DNA from: Desulfuromonadales bacterium C00003068
GTDB taxonomy: Bacteria; Desulfobacterota; Desulfuromonadia; Desulfuromonadales; Desulfuromonadaceae
Length of the DNA: 6,091 bases
Direction: 5' to 3'
Assembly: GCA_001751155.1 (NCBI GenBank)
Contig: MAXR01000265.1
Coordinates: forward strand, 1-6,091
Within the stretch, counting starts at the first letter, position 1; each line of letters opens with the position of its first letter. Made by a program: the position numbers and the translations under genes. Shown here one piece after another: positions 1 through 5,134 of this stretch. Below the pieces are notes generated by a model, which saw only the letters and a program-made list of their open reading frames with translations, searched no databases and had not been told where the DNA came from.

Positions 1-129
1 GTCGCCCATGGAAAGGGTGTCTGTCGCCCGGATGGCGACAGTCAAGCCCCATGGATGGCCACACTTACAAACAATCGGCGTCCCTTGGAATGGGTGACTC
101 AAGCTCTTTTGCTGAATAGTTACCAATCG
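1..129. repeat. REP-like intergenic palindrome at the left edge
   Basis: No supported gene lies in this stretch downstream of pgeF. It contains a perfect inverted repeat: CTGTCGCC (21-28), a 5-base loop CGGAT (29-33) and GGCGACAG (34-41). The motif GTCGCCC also occurs directly repeated at 1-7 and 23-29, and the palindrome CCATGG occurs at 6-11 and 49-54, so the hairpin sits between two CCATGG sites. There is no run of T after either arm, so it is not a standard rho-independent terminator. Compact GC-rich palindromes between genes are the usual look of REP/BIME-type repeats, and that is my preferred reading. It could also act as a 3' mRNA-protecting stem for the pgeF transcript. Copy number in the genome cannot be seen from here. 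Confidence 0.4.
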
Positions 130-933
130 TTAAGCGTTATCTTGAAACATGATAAAACCAAGCTGACGCCCCGCTTGGCCTTCATCGCGGCGATACGAGA
201 AAAACAACTCCCGATTCTTCCATGTACACAAGTCGCTCATTTCACGCTGTCGTCCAACAATACCAGCAGCGGCCAATTGAAGATCAATACTGCGTTGGAT
301 ATCAAGCTTCCATAAACCGAGCTCAACCTCCTCGGCAATATCTTTCCAATTGCCCTGCCCTGTGCGAAAGGCATCACGAACATCTTTGCCAACCTGATAA
401 TGATCAGCACTGATTCCCGGGCCAACCATCGCTTTAATCTCTTTAATATCACAACCAAACTCTGCGGTCATCGCCTCAATCGCTTTGCCAATAATCCCCA
501 GAGCAGCTCCGCGCCAACCAACATGGATGGCCGCTGAAACCTTTTTAATCGGATCAAACAATATTACGGGAAAACAATCGGCAACCAAAACACCGATCAT
601 CAAATTCGGCTGATTGGTGACAATCGCATCGGCAGCAACATCTTGAAAATGGCTCACGTCATGGTTTTTACTATCGACAACGAGGACATCGGTGCCATGA
701 ACTTGCTTTACCAACAAAAAATGGTGCATCGGCACACTAAACTCATTGAGAAATATCGAGCGATTGCCCTCAACGTTATAATCAGGATCATCGGTATTAG
801 TACTCAAGTTCAACGAATTATACGGTGGACGACTCAGCCCACCATTGCGTGTTGTCACTCCCGCAACAACAGAACCCTCTTGCGACCAACCGGCCTGTAA
901 ACACGTTATCTTTCCACTTTTGATCAAATCCAT
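130..933 (-). CDS. pgeF: PgeF/YfiH-type laccase-domain protein (purine nucleoside phosphorylase, formerly polyphenol oxidase)
   Basis: This is a member of the YfiH/PgeF (Cu-oxidase_4, DUF152) family, cytosolic enzymes reported to act on purine nucleosides (phosphorolysis or deamination) and, in E. coli, to edit wrongly built peptidoglycan precursors. From the start used here (267 residues) the family motifs are in order: GVTTRNGG and YNSLNLS near the N terminus, QVHG with His79, ADCFPV with Cys120, HVGWRG with His137, VGPGI, and CTW...FFSYRRD near the C terminus. The His/Cys/His set is the known metal site, so it looks intact. I chose the ATG at 933 because GGAG lies 11 bases upstream and because homologues begin 15-25 residues before GVTTR. 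The frame stays open upstream to a GTG at 981 and an ATG at 978, which would overlap rluD by up to 20 bases and lack a ribosome binding site. It follows rluD by 28 bases, as in E. coli. No terminator follows. Confidence 0.9.
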   Translation of the reverse strand: MDLIKSGKITCLQAGWSQEGSVVAGVTTRNGGLSRPPYNSLNLSTNTDDPDYNVEGNRSIFLNEFSVPMHHFLLVKQVHGTDVLVVDSKNHDVSHFQDVAADAIVTNQPNLMIGVLVADCFPVILFDPIKKVSAAIHVGWRGAALGIIGKAIEAMTAEFGCDIKEIKAMVGPGISADHYQVGKDVRDAFRTGQGNWKDIAEEVELGLWKLDIQRSIDLQLAAAGIVGRQREMSDLCTWKNRELFFSYRRDEGQAGRQLGFIMFQDNA

Positions 934-961
934 GATTCGCTTTGCTCCGATACTAATTTTG

Positions 962-1978
962 TTAAACGTGATTTTCATCACTCAATGGGACATGAGAAAA
1001 AGAGAGTGGCTCAATATCATACTTTTCATCCAAAACGCAAAGAATATTTGCCATATCGTCTGGAATTGGCGAAGTAAACTCCAGATACTCGCCACTGCGC
1101 GGATGAATAAAGCCGAGCAAACGAGCATGAAGTGCTTGACGGTTGAGGTGTTGAATCAGTTGCCGAATATCCGTATCATTCATCCCATTAGCACGGGATC
1201 GGTTGCCATAAAGTGGGTCGCCAATGATCGGTAAGTTGAGTTCGGAAAAATGAACCCGTATTTGATGTGTTCTCCCCGTCTCTAAGCGTAATTCGACCAG
1301 CGTCAAGCGGTCGGACTCGTAACGACGCAGCACCTTCCAATGGGTCACGGCATGGCGACCATTGCGACATTGTGAACTCATTTTTTTACGCTGGGTTGGA
1401 TGGCGGCCAATGGACTGATCAACCGTGCCACGATTCTCATCTATGAGGCCATGAACCAAGGCGACGTAACGGCGATTCACCGTGTGCGCTTTAAATTGGG
1501 CAGCCAAATGAGTATGACTCATATCATTTTTAGTTGCGACCATCACCCCGGAGGTATCCATATCGAGGCGATGGACAATACCTGGCCGCAGTTGACCGCT
1601 AATCCCCGACAGGTCATGGCAATGATACAGCAACGCATTGACCAGCGTGCCACTGGCATGGCCACAAGCGGGGTGAACAACCATCCCTGCCGCTTTGTTG
1701 ACTACGATCAGATCGGAATCTTCATAGAGCACCTCTAATGGAAGCTGCTCGGCAACGGCTTCAATCTCTTCAGCAGGGGGAATGACAACGACAATTTTTT
1801 CGCCACCACGTAAACGCAGGCCAGCCTTTACCGCCTCACCGTTGACAACAATTTGCTGTTGATCAACCAGTTTTTTAAGCTGGGATCGACTCATATCCGG
1901 TAGTTCCTGAGACAAAAACCGGTCCAAACGTTCAACGCTTTGGCCCGGTTCAAAGTATAACTCTATTGTTTTATCCAT
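962..1978 (-). CDS. rluD: RluD-type 23S rRNA pseudouridine synthase
   Basis: The protein isomerises uridine to pseudouridine in RNA. RluD itself acts on helix 69 of 23S rRNA (positions 1911, 1915 and 1917 in E. coli). The 338-residue product has an N-terminal S4 RNA-binding domain (about residues 14-65, SVERLDRFLSQ...MSRSQLKKLV...VVNGEAVK). The RluA-family catalytic domain follows, with LPLEVLYEDSDLIVVNK (79-95), MVVHPACGH (99-107) and the active-site motif GIVHRLDMDTSG, where Asp139 is the expected catalytic residue. LETGRTHQIRVH (232-243) is also typical. Length and domain order match RluD rather than the S4-less RluA. The ATG directly abuts the stop of the upstream small gene (TAAATG), with no good Shine-Dalgarno of its own, so translation is probably coupled. 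pgeF follows. The family is certain; the exact target uridines (RluD versus RluC-like) are inferred from the S4 domain, length and pgeF neighbour. Confidence 0.93.
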   Translation of the reverse strand: MDKTIELYFEPGQSVERLDRFLSQELPDMSRSQLKKLVDQQQIVVNGEAVKAGLRLRGGEKIVVVIPPAEEIEAVAEQLPLEVLYEDSDLIVVNKAAGMVVHPACGHASGTLVNALLYHCHDLSGISGQLRPGIVHRLDMDTSGVMVATKNDMSHTHLAAQFKAHTVNRRYVALVHGLIDENRGTVDQSIGRHPTQRKKMSSQCRNGRHAVTHWKVLRRYESDRLTLVELRLETGRTHQIRVHFSELNLPIIGDPLYGNRSRANGMNDTDIRQLIQHLNRQALHARLLGFIHPRSGEYLEFTSPIPDDMANILCVLDEKYDIEPLSFSHVPLSDENHV

Positions 1979-2248
1979 TTACCAAATAGAACTCTCAATT
2001 TTTCCAGCTTGCTTAATCATGACATCAACAATGGCACGATCAAAGATTTGATTACGATCAGTCATCGTATCAGCAGTTCGTTCTGCAAAATGATCTCGCC
2101 CCTCTTGCAGTTCGGCAGACAATAGATCGAAAATATTATCATTCTTGACCCCTTCGCTGACCTTATCTGCATTATAAAGCGCAATATCAGAAACGATTGC
2201 TCGTGCTAACCGAAAGGCGAGTTCAGGATCATCTACTTGTCGCGCCAT
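1979..2248 (-). CDS. conserved-looking hypothetical protein upstream of rluD (89 aa)
   Basis: I do not recognise a named family. The 89-residue product is acidic (about 17 Asp/Glu against 11 Lys/Arg), almost certainly all-helical and soluble, with no signal peptide, membrane segment or Cys. Visible blocks are ELAFRLARAIVSDIALYN (9-26), DNIFDLLSAELQEGRDHF (37-54) and a C-terminal FDRAIVDVMIKQ (69-80) ending in Trp. The start is decided by the ribosome binding site: AGGAG (2259 to 2255) is 6 bases before the ATG at 2248, whereas the in-frame ATG at 2254 directly touches it. The stop codon TAA is followed at once by the rluD ATG, so the gene is probably the first of a hypothetical-rluD-pgeF operon and coupled to rluD. 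A real gene is supported by the ribosome binding site, the tight junction and protein-like composition; function is unknown. Confidence 0.78.
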   Translation of the reverse strand: MARQVDDPELAFRLARAIVSDIALYNADKVSEGVKNDNIFDLLSAELQEGRDHFAERTADTMTDRNQIFDRAIVDVMIKQAGKIESSIW

Positions 2249-2254
2249 CAACAT

Positions 2255-2308
2255 CTCCTAGTGTAGGGGGCTAAAGTCATCAGCAAAAAGAGAGGATTAT
2301 CCTACACT
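2255..2308 (-). promoter_or_regulatory. inverted repeat in the leader of the rluD operon
   Basis: On the minus strand, AGTGTAGG (2308 to 2301) and CCTACACT (2267 to 2260) form perfect 8-base complementary arms separated by 33 bases. The 3' arm directly touches the AGGAG ribosome binding site (2259 to 2255) of the 89-residue gene. If the stem forms in mRNA it would crowd that site. The loop also contains TCCT, which could pair with AGGA as an alternative fold. The repeat itself is seen in the sequence; a regulatory role is inference, and an 8-bp pair with a 33-base loop could be chance. Confidence 0.3.
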
Positions 2309-2321
2309 TTTAGTGCTGCAA

Positions 2322-2350
2322 AGGTTAACGAAAAAGTACTATTTTGTCAA
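2322..2350 (-). promoter_or_regulatory. candidate sigma-70 promoter for the hypothetical-rluD-pgeF operon
   Basis: A perfect TTGACA -35 box reads on the minus strand from 2350 to 2345. At 17-base spacing lies TAACCT (2327 to 2322), only a 3 of 6 match to TATAAT. Transcription would begin near 2315 and give a leader of about 67 bases that includes the inverted repeat at 2260-2308. The -35 is convincing but the -10 is weak. Confidence 0.33.
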
Positions 2351-2372
2351 ACACATCAACGATCTCTGCCTG

Positions 2373-3111
2373 TCAATCCGCACCATTCAACTGAGCTAAA
2401 AAGTGATACAGATCTAAATGACTACCACGGTGATCGGCAACAAAGGAGCTTTCACGGTCAATCATCCATGTTTCAACTAAAAACGTGGTGACACCTAACT
2501 GTGAAGCACTAAGATCGTGCTCAGTATCGTTACCGACCATCAAAACACTTTGCGGATCACACCCTAATTCATCAAAGATAGCCGTAAAGTAGTGTGGATT
2601 TGGCTTACAGTAGCAACTATTTTCATAACTGGTGATCCAACGATAGTCAAAGTCACCCACGCCAGCCCACTGCAAGCGGGCATCGACAACGGGGCGCGGG
2701 AAAACAGGATTAGTGGCGATAACAACATCGAAACCAAGAGTTTGGCAGCACTCAATCAGCTTTCGCGCTAAGGGAAACGATGTGACCAGCGGTTCAAGTT
2801 GACTGAGATGATCACGATAAAATCGTTGTAGCCCAGCACTAAACTGGTGCGGATGTAATACCTAAATCAGAAAGTAGCGCTTTACGGTAAAAATCTTCAT
2901 TTGTTTGCGAACCATCATCACTGGCTAAACGTTCCATGGTACGCGAGATCATCGTTTCAACAAATGTCTTGCGGTCCAATTTTGGATCAATGCTTTCAGC
3001 CAACCCATCAAGGTAGGCAGGGACAAACTGATGCATATCAACATCGAGCAGCGTACCATCAAGATCAAACAAGACTGTTTTAATTGGTGTTTGTAGCATC
3101 AAAAAACCCAT
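2373..3111 (-). pseudogene. HAD-superfamily phosphatase, frameshifted
   Basis: A haloacid dehalogenase-like hydrolase of about 245 residues is split over two frames. The N-terminal piece (3111 to 2839) has motif I, LFDLDGTLLD, with nucleophile Asp16 and general acid Asp18, plus the start of a helical C1 cap, then runs into TAG at 2841-2839. The rest continues in the other frame from about 2852 to the TGA at 2373: cap (FSAGLQRFYRDHL), motif II IATNP (Thr133 of the restored protein), motif III CKPNP (Lys169) and motif IV GNDTEHD (Asp195, Asp199). All four motifs are therefore present, but not in one frame. Removing one base at 2853 rejoins them as DLGIT-PHQFSAG, which reads naturally. No slippery heptamer is visible, so a real mutation or a sequencing/assembly error is more likely than programmed frameshifting. 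Starts at 3111 or 3099 are possible; neither has a clear ribosome binding site. The substrate (a small phosphate ester) cannot be told. Confidence 0.85.
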
Positions 3112-3136
3112 AATAAAGATAATTTACGTGTAAACG

Positions 3137-3169
3137 AAAAAAGGGAGATAGCATCGGCTACCTCCCCTT
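3137..3169 (-). terminator. rho-independent terminator after the cytochrome gene
   Basis: Read on the minus strand, AAGGGGAGGTAGC (3169 to 3157), loop CGAT (3156 to 3153) and GCTATCTCCCTTT (3152 to 3140) form a 13-bp stem with two G-U pairs. The T run continues to 3137, giving six Ts in all. It lies 23 bases past the cytochrome stop and separates that gene from the HAD gene. The plus strand lacks a T tract directly after the stem, so termination is one-directional. Confidence 0.9.
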
Positions 3170-3191
3170 AAATTCTTTTCAAACAATAAAA

Positions 3192-3518
3192 CTACTTACT
3201 ATGGCACGTCGCGCAGGCTTCCATATCTTCCACTTGATCGTGGCAGCCACTACATAAACCGTGGCCAGCAGACATGTTAGAGACGTCGATTTTTGCAGGC
3301 TCACCTTCGTGACAGCTACTGCAATCATCGTCTAACTCAGCAACGTGCATGTTGTGATCAAATGTGACAAAGCCCTTGCTTGCGCCTTCGTATTTATACA
3401 CACCCTCTTCTAATACTTCTACTTTAGTGATCGGAGAGGTCGTTCCATCTTGCTGCGCCAGAAAAACAGGCACAAAAGCAAACACAACAGCCAAAACCGC
3501 AAACAACAGATTTTTCAT
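3192..3518 (-). CDS. periplasmic triheme cytochrome c7 (PpcA-like)
   Basis: A 108-residue secreted electron-transfer protein. Residues 1-21 look like a Sec signal peptide (MKN, then a hydrophobic stretch), so the mature protein should be periplasmic. Three haem-attachment motifs are visible: CSSCH (66-70), CSGCH (89-93) and CATCH (102-106). His55 and His58 in VTFDHNMH, and His86 in AGHGLC, are placed as the distal ligands for bis-histidine coordination. The order of His residues and CxxCH motifs and the block CHEGEPAKI match the cytochrome c7/PpcA family, which carries electrons across the periplasm in Desulfuromonas and Geobacter. Two oddities: about 30 residues precede the usual VTFDH start of the fold, and the mature chain is strongly acidic (about 17 Asp/Glu, 5 Lys), whereas PpcA is lysine-rich. 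AAGGAG lies 8 bases before the ATG. The gene is monocistronic, with a terminator directly after it. Confidence 0.93.
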   Translation of the reverse strand: MKNLLFAVLAVVFAFVPVFLAQQDGTTSPITKVEVLEEGVYKYEGASKGFVTFDHNMHVAELDDDCSSCHEGEPAKIDVSNMSAGHGLCSGCHDQVEDMEACATCHSK

Positions 3519-3557
3519 CTACTTAACTCCTTCGGTCAAACATCCATAACAATTCAT
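3519..3557 (-). other. possible 12-codon upstream reading frame before the cytochrome
   Basis: On the minus strand an ATG at 3557 opens a 12-codon frame (MNCYGCLTEGVK) whose TAG stop (3521 to 3519) directly touches the cytochrome ATG and shares its frame. A perfect AGGAGG (3575 to 3570) lies 12 bases upstream, a long but usable spacing. If translated it would be a leader peptide. Against this, the best promoter candidate would start transcription near 3569, just past that AGGAGG. It could be chance. Confidence 0.22.
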
Positions 3558-3575
3558 TTAAACTTCCAGCCTCCT

Positions 3576-3604
3576 TTTCTACATCGAACCTCAACCGATG
3601 TCAA
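3576..3604 (-). promoter_or_regulatory. candidate sigma-70 promoter for the cytochrome c7 gene
   Basis: On the minus strand a perfect TTGACA (3604 to 3599) is followed after 17 bases by TAGAAA (3581 to 3576), a 4 of 6 match to the -10 consensus. Transcription would start near 3569, giving a leader of about 50 bases that includes the ribosome binding site at 3532 to 3527. Confidence 0.5.
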
Positions 3605-3747
3605 TTCACATTTAACAAGAATGGCCTATCACAGGAAAAAAACGACTAAAAACATCCAGATAACACCAATTTTCTGTATACAATCATCATTTTTCACCTT
3701 CCCCACACCCTGCTGTGCGGGTATACTAAAATTAAAATAAGGAAAAT

Positions 3748-3763
3748 ATCCATCCCAATGGAT
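3748..3763. promoter_or_regulatory. palindromic candidate operator upstream of the XRE-cupin gene
   Basis: ATCCATCCCAATGGAT is a perfect inverted repeat with 6-base arms and a 4-base centre. Allowing one mismatch, the arms extend to 9 bases (3745-3766). It lies about 20 bases past the TATACT hexamer and 62 bases before the regulator start. Helix-turn-helix dimers of the XRE type bind such sites and often regulate themselves; binding here is inference. Confidence 0.35.
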
Positions 3764-3825
3764 TTTACTGATTTAGCATAAATATATTGGGCCACCATCT
3801 TCACTTTAAGCATTGGATTCTTTTT

Positions 3826-4428
3826 ATGGAAAACATCCGAGAAGAGGTCAAAGAGTTTCAAATTGGCATGAAAATTCGCAACTTACGTCAAGAACGGCGG
3901 ATGACCCTACAAGACCTTGCCAATCTAACCACGCTCTCTAAGCCGCTGCTATCTCAAATTGAAAACAATCAGGTCATTCCACCCCTAGCAACCCTACTGC
4001 GTATTGCTAAATCGTTTCAGGTGCCACTGAACTGTTTTTTTGAAGATGAGCGTAACGACACCAAATGTCTGCTGATTCGAGCGGGAGATCAACATGCTCG
4101 GCAACTGCGCTCAGCACATGGTCACGGCAGCCAATCGTACACCTATAATTCACGTGCCTTTGGCAAAACTCATCACCATATGGAACCATTTGATGTTGAA
4201 TTTTTTGCCGATACGTGGAGCGAAGAGCTGATGGTTCGCCACGATGGCGAAGAATTTTTGTATCTTCTTGAGGGCCAGCTTGAGTTCCGCCACGGTGATC
4301 AGGTGATCTATCTCGAACCCGGTGATTCCGTCTACTACGACTCAACAGAACCTCATGGCTACATTGCCCGTGGTACAATCAGGCCGCGCGCTATTGCCGT
4401 GCTTTATCAAAATCCAAATCGAATTTAA
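3826..4428 (+). CDS. XRE-family transcriptional regulator with C-terminal cupin domain
   Basis: A 200-residue cytosolic DNA-binding regulator. Residues 13-74 form an XRE/HTH_3 domain (IGMKIRNLRQERRMTLQDLA, LSKPLLSQIENN, PPLATLLRIAKSFQVPL). About residues 125-196 form a cupin_2 barrel with EEFLYLLEGQLEF and LEPGDSVYYDSTEPHGY; His139, Glu143 and His177 sit where cupins often bind metal. This is the layout of PuuR-like regulators, in which the cupin senses a small ligand. The ligand here is unknown. I chose the ATG at 3826 because the encoded start (MENIREEVKEFQIG) suits the family; the frame also opens at a TTG at 3787 that adds 13 unlikely residues. Neither has a strong ribosome binding site. 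It is followed by elbB after 28 bases and diverges from the cytochrome gene, so it probably controls its own operon. Family assignment is firm; targets are inferred from position. Confidence 0.9.
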   Translation: MENIREEVKEFQIGMKIRNLRQERRMTLQDLANLTTLSKPLLSQIENNQVIPPLATLLRIAKSFQVPLNCFFEDERNDTKCLLIRAGDQHARQLRSAHGHGSQSYTYNSRAFGKTHHHMEPFDVEFFADTWSEELMVRHDGEEFLYLLEGQLEFRHGDQVIYLEPGDSVYYDSTEPHGYIARGTIRPRAIAVLYQNPNRI

Positions 4429-4456
4429 TAACTAATATAAATAGGAGTAAATTGTT

Positions 4457-5119
4457 ATGGCTAAAGTTGGTGTAATCCTCTCAGGATGTGGCGTTTACGA
4501 TGGCAGTGAAATTCATGAAGCGGTCATCACCTTACTGGCCTTAAGCCGCGCGGGGGTTGAAGCGGTCTGTATGGCGCCAAACATTGATCAAATGCATGTC
4601 GTTAATCACCTGACCGGTGAAGTGGACGAATCTGATCATCGCAATGTTCTGGTTGAATCGGCGCGTATTGCTCGCGGCGAGGTGAAAGATATCAGCACTC
4701 TCAGTGCCAATGATTTTGATGCGCTTATCATCCCCGGTGGTTTTGGTGCCGCCAAAAACCTGTGTGACTTTGCCGTTAACGGCCCTGACTGTACGGTAAA
4801 TAGCGATGTTGAACGACTCGTCAATGAGATGGTGGCGGCAAAAAAACCCTTCGCCGCCCTGTGTATTGCTCCAGCCGTTATTGCTAAGATTCTTGGCACT
4901 AATTCACCCGCTCCTCAGCTTACAATTGGCAACGATGCCGGCACGATTCAGGCCATCGAACAGATGGGTGCACAACACATCAATTGCCCAGTATCTGAAA
5001 TTGTCATTGATGAAAGTCTCAATTTTGTCTCCACCCCTGCTTACATGCTCGCCGGATCTATTGGTGAAGCAGCCGAGGGAATTGAGAAAACTGTTCAAGC
5101 CTTACTCAACCGTATTTAA
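4457..5119 (+). CDS. elbB: ElbB, DJ-1/PfpI-like glyoxalase / isoprenoid-associated amidotransferase-like protein
   Basis: The 220-residue protein is very close to E. coli ElbB as I recall it: VGVILSGCGVYDGSEIHEAV at the N terminus, then NHLTGE (50-55), RNVLVESARIARGE (62-75), ALIIPGGFGAAKNL (89-102), LCIAPA (135-140) and STPAYMLA (192-199). Cys136 in LCIAPA is the expected nucleophile of the DJ-1/PfpI class I amidotransferase-like fold. E. coli ElbB has reported glyoxalase activity and an older, indirect link to isoprenoid yield; its physiological role is not settled. The ribosome binding site AGGAG (4443-4447) is 9 bases before the ATG. It lies between an XRE-cupin regulator and a glutamate synthase-type amidotransferase gene that starts 15 bases after its stop, so a role tied to glutamine/glutamate metabolism is suggested by context only. 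Soluble; no signal peptide or membrane segment. Confidence 0.93.
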   Translation: MAKVGVILSGCGVYDGSEIHEAVITLLALSRAGVEAVCMAPNIDQMHVVNHLTGEVDESDHRNVLVESARIARGEVKDISTLSANDFDALIIPGGFGAAKNLCDFAVNGPDCTVNSDVERLVNEMVAAKKPFAALCIAPAVIAKILGTNSPAPQLTIGNDAGTIQAIEQMGAQHINCPVSEIVIDESLNFVSTPAYMLAGSIGEAAEGIEKTVQALLNRI

Positions 5120-5134
5120 GAAAGAGTTGATTTC

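Larger units (their letters stand above)
3519..3825. promoter_or_regulatory. divergent control region between the cytochrome and the XRE-cupin regulator
   Basis: This 307-base AT-rich region has no longer gene in it. It carries the control signals for both directions: on the cytochrome side a TTGACA promoter and ribosome binding site; on the regulator side a TATACT hexamer at 3722-3727 (no convincing -35 at 16-18 bases) and a 16-base palindrome at 3748-3763. A small GC stem (CCCCACA, 3701-3707, against TGTGCGGG, 3714-3721, with one bulged base) lies just before the TATACT. The motif ATCCA occurs three times in the same direction, at 3542, 3654 and 3748. Confidence 0.6.

Noticed and set aside
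1..52. Minus-strand frame starting MGLDCRHPGD and running off the left edge
   Set aside because: It is a translation of the palindromic repeat itself; no ribosome binding site and too short to support.
55..315. Plus-strand frame of 86 codons at the left edge
   Set aside because: Most of it is antisense to pgeF, has no ribosome binding site and shows no recognisable motif.
845..1234. Plus-strand frame of 129 codons
   Set aside because: Antisense to the pgeF/rluD junction; both minus-strand genes are clearly real and carry their family motifs.
1400..1738. Plus-strand frame of 112 codons
   Set aside because: Antisense to the catalytic domain of rluD; composition is a shadow of it.
2290..2305. 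Possible terminator after the HAD gene (AGGA TAA TCCT followed by TCTCTTTTT on the minus strand)
   Set aside because: The stem is only 4 bp and AT-containing, too weak to call; it also lies inside the candidate leader of the next operon.
2839..2870. Programmed ribosomal frameshift in the HAD gene
   Set aside because: No slippery heptamer or stimulatory stem is visible near the junction; an indel or sequencing error is simpler.
3112..3136. Promoter for the HAD gene between the terminator and its start (TTTACA box)
   Set aside because: At normal spacing the -10 would fall on the start codon, so it cannot serve the annotated start.
4007..4378. Minus-strand frame of 123 codons
   Set aside because: Antisense to the XRE-cupin gene, Arg/His-rich and without a start signal.
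4636..5098. Minus-strand frames opposite elbB
   Set aside because: Shadows of elbB, whose reading is unambiguous.
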